Source: Actinomycetospora soli | GTDB taxonomy: Bacteria > Actinomycetota > Actinomycetes > Mycobacteriales > Pseudonocardiaceae | Assembly: GCF_021026295.1 (NCBI RefSeq) | Contig: NZ_JAJNDA010000004.1 | Location: 368,254-432,253, forward strand | Length of the DNA: 64,000 nucleotides | Direction: 5' to 3' | Shown here: positions 1 to 8,556 of the stretch, piece after piece | Layout: every line of letters begins with the position of its first letter | How positions within the stretch are numbered: position 1 is the first letter of the stretch | Position numbers and translations under genes: made by a program | The notes under the pieces: model-generated | Database searches by the model: none | Seen by the model: only the letters and a program-made list of their open reading frames with translations | What the model was told of the DNA's origin: nothing

Positions 1-2
1 GC

Positions 3-1022
3 GTGAAGAAGATCGGGTTCCTCTCGTTCGGGCACTGGTCGCCGTCGTCGCACTCGATGGTGCGGTCGGCCAAGGACTCCCTGCTGCAGTCGATCGAGCT
101 CGCGGTCGCCGCCGAGGAGCTCGGCGCCGACGGCGCCTACTTCCGGGTGCACCACTTCGCCCAGCAGCTCGCCTCGCCGTTCCCGCTGCTCGCCGCGGCC
201 GGAGCGCGCACCACGACGATCGAGCTGGGCACCGGGATCATCGACATGCGCTACGAGAACCCGCTGTACATGGCGGAGGACGCGGGCGCGGCCGACCTCA
301 TCTCCGGCGGCAGGCTCCAGCTCGGCATCAGCCGGGGCTCCCCCGAGCAGGTCGTCGACGGGTACCGCTACTTCGGCTACCAGCCGGCCGAGGGCCAGAC
401 CGACGCGGACATGGCCCGCGAGCACACGCGGTACTTCCTCGAGGCCCTGAAGGGCGAGGGCTTCGCGCAGCCGAACCCGCGGCCGATGTTCGCCAACCCG
501 CCCGGGCTGCTGCGCATCGAGCCGTACTCGGAGGGCCTGCGCGAGCGCATCTGGTGGGGCGCGGGCAGCCGCGCGACCGCCGAGTGGGCCGGCGAGCAGG
601 GCATGAACCTCATGAGCTCGACCCTGCTCACCGAGGACACCGGCGTGCCGTTCCACCGCCTGCAGGCCGAGCAGATCCAGCGCTTCCGCGACGCCTGGGA
701 CGCCGCCGGCCACGAGGGCACCCCGCGCGTCTCGGTCAGCCGCAGCGTCTTCCCGATCGTCTCCGAGACCGACAAGCAGCTGTTCTGGCGCGAGCGGCAC
801 TCGACCGACCAGGTCGGCCACCTCGACGGCGGCAACGCCCGCTTCGGGAAGACCTACGCCGGCGAGCCGGACAAGCTGATCGCCGAGCTCGCCGAGGACG
901 AGGCGATCGCCGCGGCCGACACGCTGCTGCTCACGGTTCCCAACCAGCTCGGCGTGGACTACAACGCCCACGTGATCGAGAGCGTGCTCACCCACCTCGC
1001 CCCGGAGCTGGGCTGGCGCTGA
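3..1022 (+). CDS. LLM-class flavin-dependent oxidoreductase
   Basis: This 339-aa protein belongs to the bacterial luciferase-like (TIM-barrel) family, whose members use FMN or F420 to oxidise or reduce small organic molecules. The family segments are visible: an N-terminal beta strand MKKIGFLSFG, the LGADGAYFRVHHF stretch, and DLISGGRLQLGISRGSP near residue 105, which is the usual flavin-contact region. The GTG at position 3 gives the N-terminus I remember for mycobacterial homologues, so the gene looks complete although its promoter lies outside the window. It ends at a strong hairpin and may not share transcripts with the catabolic operons downstream. FMN versus F420 use and substrate cannot be told. 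Confidence 0.88.
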   Translation: MKKIGFLSFGHWSPSSHSMVRSAKDSLLQSIELAVAAEELGADGAYFRVHHFAQQLASPFPLLAAAGARTTTIELGTGIIDMRYENPLYMAEDAGAADLISGGRLQLGISRGSPEQVVDGYRYFGYQPAEGQTDADMAREHTRYFLEALKGEGFAQPNPRPMFANPPGLLRIEPYSEGLRERIWWGAGSRATAEWAGEQGMNLMSSTLLTEDTGVPFHRLQAEQIQRFRDAWDAAGHEGTPRVSVSRSVFPIVSETDKQLFWRERHSTDQVGHLDGGNARFGKTYAGEPDKLIAELAEDEAIAAADTLLLTVPNQLGVDYNAHVIESVLTHLAPELGWR

Positions 1023-1035
1023 CCGGTGCCCCGTC

Positions 1036-1067
1036 CCCCGTCGCGGGTCAGCTCACCCGCGACGGGG
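1036..1067. terminator. Bidirectional hairpin between convergent genes
   Basis: A 13-bp perfect stem (CCCCGTCGCGGGT pairing with ACCCGCGACGGGG) closes a 6-nt loop. It starts 14 nt after the upstream plus-strand stop and overlaps the last codons of the minus-strand gene. There is no T tract, as usual for actinomycete terminators. Confidence 0.7.
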
Positions 1068-1323
1068 CGATGACCTCCCCCGCCTGCACCCCGATGACGC
1101 GGCACGGGCGGTTCATCGCCGTCAGGGCGCGCTCGAGGACGCGGCCCACCTCCGCGACGGCCGCCCGGGCGTCCGACGCCTCCGTGGTGCCGGTGACCTC
1201 GAGGACCCCCGCCGGCACGGTCGGGACGCCGCCGACCTCGACGAGCCGCTCGTAGAGGTCGGCCAGCCCGTCCTCGTCGAGGCGGGTCAGGTCGGTCATC
1301 AGGAGGACCCGGTACTTGTCCAT
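1048..1323 (-). CDS. Small hypothetical protein
   Basis: This 91-aa protein is of a family I do not recognise. The ATG at 1323 begins MDKYRVLLMTDL. An upstream in-frame start at 1344 would add seven residues (MIGDTPG), but the internal ATG begins the compact part of the protein. It has alternating short hydrophobic strands and acidic helices, no signal peptide and no membrane segment. It lies downstream of the Baeyer-Villiger gene on the same strand with a 43-bp gap, so it may be the last gene of that transcript. Coding status rests on length, codon-position GC and the absence of a better ORF here. Confidence 0.55.
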   Translation of the reverse strand: MDKYRVLLMTDLTRLDEDGLADLYERLVEVGGVPTVPAGVLEVTGTTEASDARAAVAEVGRVLERALTAMNRPCRVIGVQAGEVIAPSRVS

Positions 1324-1366
1324 GCCGGGAGTGTCCCCGATCACAGGCGGTCGGGCCCGCCGGGGC

Positions 1367-3010
1367 TCAGGCCGGCTCCGGTACCCGCGGCGACGAGAAG
1401 ACGAAGCCCGGGTACCCGCGGGCGGCGAGGTCGTCGCAGTGCTGCCGGTAGGCCCCGACCCCGCCGATGTAGGCCATGAACCGGCGCGGTTTGCCCGGCA
1501 CGTTCGACCCCATGTACCAGGAGTTCGCCTGCGGGTAGAGGGTCGCCTCGCCGGCCACGCGGACGTGCTCGGTCCACTCCGTCTCGGCCTCGGGCGTCGA
1601 CTCGACGACCGTCTCGCCCCGCCCGTGGGCGAAGGCGAGGCAGTCGGCCACGAAGTCCACGTGCTGCTCGATCGACACCATCATGTTCGACAGCACCGAC
1701 GGGCTGCCCGGCCCGGTGATCATCCAGAGGTTCGGGAAGCCGGCCACCTGCAGGCCGAGGTTCGTCGTCGGGCCGTCGGCCCACCGGTCCCGCAACGTGG
1801 CCCCGTCCCGGCCGACGACGTCGATGCGCAGCAGCGCCCCGGTCATGGCGTCGAAGCCGGTCGCGAAGACCAGGTCGTCGACCTCGTACTCGCGCTCGGA
1901 GGTCCGCACGCCCCGGGGCGTGATCTCCGCGAGCGGCGTCGCGCGCAGGTCGACCAGGTGCACGTGGTCGCGGTTGTAGGTCGCGTAGTAGTTCGTGTCC
2001 AGGCAGGGCCGCTTGGTGCCGAAGGGGTGGTCGCGCGGCGAGAGCGCCTCGGCGACCTCCGGGTCCTGCACGGTCGCCCGGATCTTGCGGCGGACGAACT
2101 CGGCGGCGGTGTCGTTGGCCGCGCGGTCGACGATCGTGTCGGTGTAGGAACTGAGCAGCCCGACGAGGTTGACGCCCCACGCCGCCTCGTAGCGGGCGTC
2201 GCGCTCGTCGTCGGACACCTCGAGCGCGGACTGCGTCGCCGCCTCCACCGGCACCCCGAACCCCGAGGTCCGGGCGGCCTCCCGGTGCGCCGGGTAGTCC
2301 TGCTTGCGCGCGGCCTGCTCCGCCGGGTCCAGCGGCCGGTTCGACGCGGGCATGCTGAAGTTCGGCGTGCGCTGGAAGACCGTCAGCTCGGCCGCCTGCT
2401 CGGCGATCAGCGGGATCGTCTGGATGCCGGAGGACCCGGTGCCGATGACGGCCACGCGGCGCCCCGTGAAGTCCACCGGCTCGTGCGGCCAGTGCCCGGT
2501 GTGGAAGGTGCGGCCGGCGAACGTGTCGGTCCCGGGCACCTCCGGGGTCTTCGCCACCGACAGGCACCCGGTCGCCATGATCAGCTGCTCGGCGTCGTAG
2601 GCGTCGCCCGCGTCGGTGGTGACGTGCCAGCGCCCGCGGGCGTCGTCGTAGCGCGCCGCGGTGACCGTGGTGGAGAGCCGGACCCCGTCGCGCAGGCCGA
2701 AGCGGTCCGCGACGTGCTCGACGTAGCGCAGGATCTCCGGCTGCGTCGGGTACTTCTCGGTCCAGTCCCACTCCTGCTCGAGCTCGGCGGAGAACGAGTA
2801 GGAGTACTCCAGGCTCTCGACGTCGCAGCGCGCGCCCGGGTAGCGGTTCCAGTACCAGGTGCCGCCGACGCCGTCCCCGGCCTCGACGACGACGGTGTCG
2901 AGCCCCTGGCCGCGCAGGCGGTGGAGCATGTACAGCCCGGCGAGTCCGGCGCCGACGACGAGGGCGTCGACGGTGGTCACGGACGCGGGGCGGGGGGTCG
3001 GGACGGACAC
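1367..3010 (-). CDS. Baeyer-Villiger-type FAD/NADPH monooxygenase
   Basis: This 547-aa class B flavoprotein would insert oxygen next to a ketone to give an ester or lactone, using FAD, NADPH and O2. It shows an N-terminal FAD Rossmann motif GAGLAG (residues 20-25), the Baeyer-Villiger fingerprint FxGxxxHxxxW (F164, G166, H170, W174), and a second NADPH motif GTGSSG (190-195). The GTG at 3010 is preceded by a GAGAGGTGG Shine-Dalgarno sequence. The reading frame stays open far upstream without meaning. It follows the esterase gene by 20 bp, and a monooxygenase plus hydrolase is the classic pair for opening cyclic ketones. The substrate is not readable from sequence. Confidence 0.92.
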   Translation of the reverse strand: MSVPTPRPASVTTVDALVVGAGLAGLYMLHRLRGQGLDTVVVEAGDGVGGTWYWNRYPGARCDVESLEYSYSFSAELEQEWDWTEKYPTQPEILRYVEHVADRFGLRDGVRLSTTVTAARYDDARGRWHVTTDAGDAYDAEQLIMATGCLSVAKTPEVPGTDTFAGRTFHTGHWPHEPVDFTGRRVAVIGTGSSGIQTIPLIAEQAAELTVFQRTPNFSMPASNRPLDPAEQAARKQDYPAHREAARTSGFGVPVEAATQSALEVSDDERDARYEAAWGVNLVGLLSSYTDTIVDRAANDTAAEFVRRKIRATVQDPEVAEALSPRDHPFGTKRPCLDTNYYATYNRDHVHLVDLRATPLAEITPRGVRTSEREYEVDDLVFATGFDAMTGALLRIDVVGRDGATLRDRWADGPTTNLGLQVAGFPNLWMITGPGSPSVLSNMMVSIEQHVDFVADCLAFAHGRGETVVESTPEAETEWTEHVRVAGEATLYPQANSWYMGSNVPGKPRRFMAYIGGVGAYRQHCDDLAARGYPGFVFSSPRVPEPA

Positions 3011-3030
3011 GGGGGCCACCTCTCGAGGGG

Positions 3031-3969
3031 TCAGGCGGTCACGGGGCTGAGGTGGCGGTCGATCTCGCCCACCACGAAGTCCATGCCGACCGCTGCTCCC
3101 GGCAGCACGCCGACCATGGTGAAGAAGCCGTGCATCTGGCCCGGGACGAGCAGCCGCGTCACCTCGACCCCGGCCGCGGCGAGCCGGTCGGCGTACGCCA
3201 CGCCCTCGTCGAGCAGCGGGTCGTGCGGGGCGTGCAGGACCACCGCGGGCGGGAGCCCCGCGAGGTCGGACGCCTGCAGCGGCGAGGCGTCGGGATCGGC
3301 CCGCACGGCGGCGTCCGGGGTGTAGTGGTCCCAGAACCAGACCATGCTGTCCCGGTTGACCAGCAGCTGGTTCGCCGGGTCGACGTACGACGGCCGGTCG
3401 ACGTCCGCGTCGGTGACGGGGTAGACGAGCACCTGCGCCGCCAGCGCCGGGCCCCCCGCGTCGCGGGCGCGTCGCGCGACGACCGCCGACAGGTTGCCGC
3501 CCGCGGAGTCGCCGGCGACCACCAGCGGCACCCGCGACCCGGCGAGCTCGACGAGGTGCGCGTCCACCCACTGCAGTGCGGCCCAGGCGTCCTCGACCGC
3601 GGTCGGGTAGCGGTGCTCCGGCGCGAGCCGGTAGTCGACGAGCACCACGACGCAGCCCGTGCGGTTCGCCAGGAGCCGGCACAGGTGGTCGAACTCGTCG
3701 AGCGCGCCGATCACCCACCCACCGCCGTGGTGGTAGACGACGACGCCGCGCGGCGTGCCCTCCGGCGTCAGCACCCGCAGCGGCACCGGGGCATCGGCGG
3801 GCTCGTCGACGCGGGCCACCGCCGGGCCGGGCCCGTACATCTCGGCGAGCGCCGGGCCCAGCCCGCGGGCCTGCTCGGGGGTCATCTCCTGGATCGGCGG
3901 CATGCCGCTCGCGGCGAGCTGCGCCACCAGGTCCGAGGTCGCGTCGTCGAGGGCCACCGGCCGCACCAC
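3031..3969 (-). CDS. HSL-family alpha/beta hydrolase (esterase/lactonase)
   Basis: This 312-aa carboxylesterase is of the hormone-sensitive-lipase type. It has the oxyanion motif HGGG (81-84), nucleophile elbow GDSAG with Ser155, and probable Asp250 and His280 completing the triad. The open frame runs up to 4029, but that extension would translate the TetR-type operator. I therefore take the GTG at 3969; GTG codons at 3966 and 3957 are alternatives. No strong Shine-Dalgarno is seen. The gene leads a two-gene unit with the Baeyer-Villiger monooxygenase, so a likely job is to hydrolyse the lactone or ester made by that enzyme. Confidence 0.85.
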   Translation of the reverse strand: MVRPVALDDATSDLVAQLAASGMPPIQEMTPEQARGLGPALAEMYGPGPAVARVDEPADAPVPLRVLTPEGTPRGVVVYHHGGGWVIGALDEFDHLCRLLANRTGCVVVLVDYRLAPEHRYPTAVEDAWAALQWVDAHLVELAGSRVPLVVAGDSAGGNLSAVVARRARDAGGPALAAQVLVYPVTDADVDRPSYVDPANQLLVNRDSMVWFWDHYTPDAAVRADPDASPLQASDLAGLPPAVVLHAPHDPLLDEGVAYADRLAAAGVEVTRLLVPGQMHGFFTMVGVLPGAAVGMDFVVGEIDRHLSPVTA

Positions 3970-3984
3970 CCGTCGTCGGGATCG

Positions 3985-4003
3985 AGTACCAAACGATCGG
4001 TAG
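3985..4003. promoter_or_regulatory. TetR-type operator, copy 1
   Basis: On the minus strand this reads CTACCGATCGTTTGGTACT. It is identical over 19 bases to the site at 22876-22894. It sits just upstream of the esterase start, next to a TAGCCT that could serve as the -10, so a bound repressor would block the esterase/monooxygenase promoter. Confidence 0.75.
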
Positions 4004-4041
4004 GCTAGCGGGCGCGTGGTCCTGATCACAACGGCGAGCGG

Positions 4042-4872
4042 CTACTTCTGGGTGGCGCCCGCGTCCACCGGCAGCGCGACCCCGGTGACGAACCGGGACT
4101 CCTCGGAGGCCAGCCAGAGCACGGCCTCGCTGACGTCGGACGCCTCCACCCACGGCACCGGCAGGGCGTTGATCGACGCGAAGACCGGCTCGGCCTGCTC
4201 CGACGTGGGGTGCTCCGCGCCGGGCACCATCAGGCGGTAGGTCGCCTCGTTGCGGATCATCGCGGTGTTCACGCCGGTCGGGTGCACGGAGTTCACCCGG
4301 ATCCGGTGCGGGGCCATCTCGTTCGCGAGCACCCGGACCACGCCCACCACGCCGTGCTTCGACGCCGAGTAGGCGACGGTGTTGGGCACGCCCTTCAGGC
4401 CCGCCGTCGAGCTGGTCACGATCACCGACCCGCCCCGGCCGCCCTCGACCATCGGCCGCAGCGCCGCCCGGACGGTGCGGAACACGCCGGTCAGGTTGAT
4501 CGCCAGCGTCTCCTCCCACAGGGCGTCGTCGGTCTCCAGCGCGGGCGCCGTCGCGAAGATGCCGGCGTTCGCGCACACCACGTCGATGCCGCCGAACGCG
4601 GCGACCGCGTCGTCGACGACCTTCGCGAGCCCGCCGGTGTCCCGGACGTCGACCACGTGGGCCAGCGCTCGCCGGCCGAGGCCGCGGACCTCCTCGGCGG
4701 TGCGCTCGAGCTCGTCCGAGGACGGCATGTCGATCGGCGCGGACGGGATCGGGGCGCACGCGTCGAGCAGGACCACGTCCGCCCCCTCGGCCGCGAGCCG
4801 CAACGCGTGCGACCGCCCCTGTCCCCGCGCCGCTCCGCTGATCAGGGCGACCTTGCCCTCGACACGTCCCAT
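4042..4872 (-). CDS. Mycofactocin-coupled SDR dehydrogenase
   Basis: This 276-aa short-chain dehydrogenase has the nucleotide motif SGAARGQG (12-19), NAG (102-104), catalytic Ser155, Tyr168 and Lys172. The GARGQGRSHA pattern and the insert after the second strand (about residues 38-55) are typical of the mycofactocin-coupled subfamily. Members such as carveol dehydrogenase hold NAD tightly and pass electrons to mycofactocin instead of free NAD. The start at 4872 has a good GGAGGGAG Shine-Dalgarno. It is the last gene of the eight-gene operon starting at 12650. It probably oxidises a cyclic secondary alcohol to the ketone used by the Baeyer-Villiger enzyme; this role is inferred. Confidence 0.88.
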   Translation of the reverse strand: MGRVEGKVALISGAARGQGRSHALRLAAEGADVVLLDACAPIPSAPIDMPSSDELERTAEEVRGLGRRALAHVVDVRDTGGLAKVVDDAVAAFGGIDVVCANAGIFATAPALETDDALWEETLAINLTGVFRTVRAALRPMVEGGRGGSVIVTSSTAGLKGVPNTVAYSASKHGVVGVVRVLANEMAPHRIRVNSVHPTGVNTAMIRNEATYRLMVPGAEHPTSEQAEPVFASINALPVPWVEASDVSEAVLWLASEESRFVTGVALPVDAGATQK

Positions 4873-5699
4873 GTCGCTCCCTCCGGGTCCGGGCCGCCGG
4901 ACGCGGCCGCGAGTTCGGCGTGCCCGCTCACCGCGGGCCGGTCGTCGGCACCGAGCAGGGCGAAGCCCCCGTCCGGAGCGAGCACCGGGCGCACCACGTC
5001 CCCGGCGAGCACCGTGGCGTGGAACCGCGCCTCGAACGCCACGAGGCGCTCGGCGGGCCGCGACCGCACGAGGTGGGTGAGCGCGTACGCGAGGTTGGCG
5101 GGGCCCTGGTTCACGCAGGCGCGCCCGAACCCGAGGGCCGCCGCCGCGTCGGCGTCGAGATGGATCGGGTTGGGGTCGCGCAGCAGCAGCGCGAGCAGCT
5201 TCATCTCCTCGGCCCGGACGGTGACCGGCTCGCCCGCCGCGCCCCCGATGCCTTCCCGACGACGGGTCGGGGCGGGTCCGGCGGGACGGTCGCCCGGGCG
5301 CGGGAGGAGGAACGCGTACGTCGCGGTGACCACGGGGCCCGCACCGCGAAGTTCCAGCACGAGCGTGACCTCGTCGAACGGCCCCAGCACCCGGCTCGCC
5401 CGCCGGACCACCGACGTGACCCCACCGGTGACCGTGTGGTCGACGCCGAGCCGGAGCGGGGCGTGCGACCGGGCGCCGAAGGAGCCGAGGACCGGGCCGG
5501 CGTCGAGCGGCGTCCCGAACGCCTCGAACAGCGCGGCGAGGGACAGACCCATGCCCCGCTGCGGGGCGAGGAAGGCCCAGATCGGGTGCGGGGCGGCCGC
5601 GCGGGGCGCGCGCACGGCGTCGTGCAGCAGCAGGTTCTCGTAGGGCTCGACCCGGCTGGTCCCGCCGGGGACCCGCCACCCGACGAGGTCGCCGCTCAC
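4842..5699 (-). CDS. MaoC-like double-hotdog hydratase/dehydratase
   Basis: This 285-aa protein has a C-terminal MaoC/(R)-hydratase motif RDPNPIHLD around residue 180, with the Asp-His pair used to add water to enoyl-CoA. An N-terminal half of similar size suggests a tandem hotdog. The GTG start at 5699 overlaps the stop of the CoA ligase by 4 bp, and the 3' end overlaps the SDR start by 31 bp, so the three are translationally linked. Position next to an acyl-CoA ligase supports a role in hydrating a CoA-bound intermediate, possibly a branched or cyclic acid. Substrate unknown. Confidence 0.82.
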   Translation of the reverse strand: MSGDLVGWRVPGGTSRVEPYENLLLHDAVRAPRAAAPHPIWAFLAPQRGMGLSLAALFEAFGTPLDAGPVLGSFGARSHAPLRLGVDHTVTGGVTSVVRRASRVLGPFDEVTLVLELRGAGPVVTATYAFLLPRPGDRPAGPAPTRRREGIGGAAGEPVTVRAEEMKLLALLLRDPNPIHLDADAAAALGFGRACVNQGPANLAYALTHLVRSRPAERLVAFEARFHATVLAGDVVRPVLAPDGGFALLGADDRPAVSGHAELAAASGGPDPEGATWDVSRARSP

Positions 5700-7297
5700 G
5701 GGCGGCCCGCGGGCGCGGGAGGCCGCGGCGCCTCCGTGATCCCGGCCGCGGCGAGCTCGGCGGCGATGCGCTCGCGCAGTTCCACCTTGCGGATCTTCGT
5801 GCCGGACATCGGCCAGCTCTCGACGAAGCGCACGTACCGCGGGACGCGGAAGCTCGCGACCGCCCCGACGCAGTGCGCGACCAGTTCGTCGGCCGTGACC
5901 TGCGCGCCCGGGGCGAGCTGGACGAACGCGGCCGGGACCTCGACGTAGCGGGCGTCGGGCGCCGCGACGACGGCGACCACGCCGACGGCCGGGTGCGTCA
6001 GCAGGTGGTTCTCGATCTCCGCGGCGGAGACGTTCTCGCCGCCGACCTTGAGCATGTCCTTGAGTCGCGAGCGGAAGGTGAGCCGTCCGTCCGCGTCGAG
6101 GGTGACGAGGTCGCCGGTGTGCACCCAGCCCCGGTCGTCGATCGTGGCGGCGGTCGCCGCCGGGTCGCGGAAGTAGCCGTCGAAGGCGGTGGGCCCGCGG
6201 AAGAGCAGCTCCCCCGGCACGTCCGGGGGCAGGTCGGCGCCGGTCTCCGGGTCGACGACCCGGCACGACATCCCCGGCATCGGGTGGCCCCCGGTCGTCA
6301 GGCGGGCCTCGAGCGGGTCGTCGAGGCGGCCGAGCGCGAGGAACGCCGAGGACTCCGTCATCGCGACGCACGAGACGTGCACCGCCCGCGGGAGCCGCTC
6401 GGCCATGACCCGGAGCCGCTCGGGGACGCCGACGGCCATGACCAGCCGGATCGCCGACAGGTCGCGCCCGGCGGTGTCCGGCCGGTCGAGGACCGGCATC
6501 CAGATGGTCTCGAAGGCGGCGAGCGCCACCGTGATCCGCTCGGTCTCCAGCAGGGCCGGGGTGGTGGTCGGGTCGAAGTACCCGGGGTGGACGAAGGCCG
6601 CGCCCGCCGTCAGCGCGGCGACGGTGAAGGTGATGCCACCGCCGTGGAAGAGCGGGATCGCCGTCCAGATGCGGTCGGCCGGGGTGAGGGCCATCCGCTC
6701 GGCGATCCCCGCCGCGAGCCGGACCAGCGCCTCGTGCGAGATCAGCGCGCCCTTCGGCGCCGCCGTGGTGCCCGAGGTGTAGACGAGGACGGCGGGGTCG
6801 CGGACCCGGGTGCCGGCGGTCGCGGCGTCGAGCGCGGCCGGGTCGGTCCGGCCCCGCAGCGTGGCCAGGTCCACGTGGGCGCGCAGTTCCGGGGTGGGGC
6901 CGACCGCGCGGGCCTCGTCGGCGAGCCGCGGCAGGTCGGGCGTGCCGACGGCCCCCGGCGCGGTGACGACGAGCGCTGCACCGGAGTGCGCGAGGACGTG
7001 GTGGACCTCGCCGGCGCGGTAGCGGGCGTTGACCGGCACGGCGATCGCCCCGACCCGGGTCACGGCGAGAAGCAGCGCGACCAGGTCCGCCGAGGCGGGC
7101 AGCAGCAGGGCCACCCGGTCCCCCGGCCCGACGCCGGCCGCGAGCAGGCCGGTCGCGAGCTCCGCCGACCGGGCCGCGAGCCCACCCGTGGTGAGCCGCT
7201 CGCCGTCGGCGAAGACGAGCGCCTCGGCGTCCGGGGCCCGCGCGGCGGAGGCGTCGACGAGTTCGGCGAGCGTCGTGACCGGGCCGCGCGGGGTCAC
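5696..7297 (-). CDS. Acyl-CoA ligase (AMP-forming), paralogue A
   Basis: This 533-aa ANL-superfamily ligase activates a carboxylic acid with ATP and CoA. The phosphate loop YTSGTTAAPKG is at 173-183. The C-terminal swinging domain carries SRLKDMLKVGGEN and ends near the probable catalytic Lys501 in GTKIRK. It closely resembles the ligase at 15251-16792: both share FVESWPMSGTKI and a GITEAPR tail, so they arose by duplication. The 4-bp GTGA overlap with the P450 stop fixes the start at 7297. Likely it activates an acid made by the oxygenase steps. Confidence 0.9.
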   Translation of the reverse strand: MTPRGPVTTLAELVDASAARAPDAEALVFADGERLTTGGLAARSAELATGLLAAGVGPGDRVALLLPASADLVALLLAVTRVGAIAVPVNARYRAGEVHHVLAHSGAALVVTAPGAVGTPDLPRLADEARAVGPTPELRAHVDLATLRGRTDPAALDAATAGTRVRDPAVLVYTSGTTAAPKGALISHEALVRLAAGIAERMALTPADRIWTAIPLFHGGGITFTVAALTAGAAFVHPGYFDPTTTPALLETERITVALAAFETIWMPVLDRPDTAGRDLSAIRLVMAVGVPERLRVMAERLPRAVHVSCVAMTESSAFLALGRLDDPLEARLTTGGHPMPGMSCRVVDPETGADLPPDVPGELLFRGPTAFDGYFRDPAATAATIDDRGWVHTGDLVTLDADGRLTFRSRLKDMLKVGGENVSAAEIENHLLTHPAVGVVAVVAAPDARYVEVPAAFVQLAPGAQVTADELVAHCVGAVASFRVPRYVRFVESWPMSGTKIRKVELRERIAAELAAAGITEAPRPPAPAGRP

Positions 7298-8556
7298 GGC
7301 CGTCCCGCCGCGTCGGAGGTGACCGGCAGGGTGGCGGCCGCCCGGGAGGCGATCGTCGGGACCCAGTCGGGCTCGGCGGTGACGCGCAGGCCGGGCAGAC
7401 GCCGGAGCAGCGTCCCCACGGCGTGGCGGGTCTCCAGCCGGGCGAGCTGCGCCCCGATGCAGGCGTGGATGCCGCGGCCGAATGCCAGGTGCTGGTTGCG
7501 CTCGCGGTGCAGGTCGAGGGCGTCGGGCCGGTCGAACCGCTCCGGGTCGCGGTTGGCGCCCGGCAGCACCAGCATCACCCGCTCCCCCGCGCGGATCTGC
7601 CGGCCCCGCCGCTCGTGGTCGGCCACGACCCAGCGCACGAGGACCTTGATCGGACCCTGCAGACGCAGCGCCTCCTCGACGGCGGGCGCCACGAGGTCGG
7701 GGTCGGCGGCGACCCGGTCGCGCACGGCGGGGTCGGCGGTGAGCAGCCGGACGGCGTTCGCGATCGCGTTCGTGGTGGTCTCGTGCCCGGCGAACAGGAG
7801 CAGCGCGCACATCCCGACCAGCTCGTCGTCGGTCAGGCCCTCCTCGACGTCGGGTCCGGTCGACTCGCCGGCGATCATCGCCGAGAGCATGTCGTCGGCC
7901 GGGTCGCGGCGGCGCTCGGCGACGAGGTCGCGGAAGTACGCGGCCATCTCCTCGAGACCGCGCAGCGCCCGGGCGTGCCGGTCGGCGCGGGCGTCCCCGC
8001 CCGTGCCGAAGGCGACCAGCGCCAGCTCGTCGGACCACTCGCGGAACCGGTCGCGGTCGGCGCGGGGCGCCCCGAGCATCTCGGCGATCACGGTCGCGGG
8101 CAGCGGGTAGGCGACGTCGGCGACCAGGTCGCCGTCGGGACCCGTCGTCAGGAACCCGTCGACGAGCTCGTCCACGAGGGCCTGGATGCGCTCCCCCATC
8201 GCGGCGATCTGCTGCTGCTTGAACGCCCCGCCCGCGAGGCGCCGCAGCCGGGTGTGCGCCGGCGGGTCGCTGACCACCATCCAGTCGCTGATCAGCGACA
8301 GCACCCGGTGCTCGGCCGACGGGCCCGCGGCCTGCCGACGCGCGAGCACCGGCCGTACGCGGTCCGAGGACAACGCCGGGTCACGGAACGCGGCGACGAC
8401 GTCGTCGTGGCGGGTGAGCAGCCACGCGCGGTGCGCGGCGCTCCAGTGCACCGGGTCGTGCTCGCGGAGCAGCGCCGCGGCCCCGGCCGGGTCGGCGACG
8501 GCGTCGGGCGCGAGGAGGTCGTCGGGCAGGTCGGGCACCCGGCCGGCGGCGCTCAC
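7294..8556 (-). CDS. Cytochrome P450 (bacterial class I)
   Basis: This soluble 420-aa P450 has an I-helix oxygen-activation motif AGHET (256-260), K-helix ExxR at E295-R298, and the haem loop FGRGIHACIG with axial ligand Cys366. It lacks a membrane anchor and needs separate ferredoxin and reductase; none is encoded in this cluster. The GTG start at 8556 overlaps the preceding luciferase-like gene by 4 bp. It is one of two P450s in the regulon; the other is at 21611-22834, and they differ in their I-helix and haem-loop sequences. It probably hydroxylates the growth substrate or a later intermediate. Confidence 0.93.
   Translation of the reverse strand: MSAAGRVPDLPDDLLAPDAVADPAGAAALLREHDPVHWSAAHRAWLLTRHDDVVAAFRDPALSSDRVRPVLARRQAAGPSAEHRVLSLISDWMVVSDPPAHTRLRRLAGGAFKQQQIAAMGERIQALVDELVDGFLTTGPDGDLVADVAYPLPATVIAEMLGAPRADRDRFREWSDELALVAFGTGGDARADRHARALRGLEEMAAYFRDLVAERRRDPADDMLSAMIAGESTGPDVEEGLTDDELVGMCALLLFAGHETTTNAIANAVRLLTADPAVRDRVAADPDLVAPAVEEALRLQGPIKVLVRWVVADHERRGRQIRAGERVMLVLPGANRDPERFDRPDALDLHRERNQHLAFGRGIHACIGAQLARLETRHAVGTLLRRLPGLRVTAEPDWVPTIASRAAATLPVTSDAAGRP

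Noticed and set aside
1316..3325. Long plus-strand open frames over the Baeyer-Villiger and esterase genes
   Set aside because: They are Arg/Gly/Val-rich products with no motifs, as expected from the antisense of GC-rich genes. The minus-strand proteins have clear cofactor motifs.
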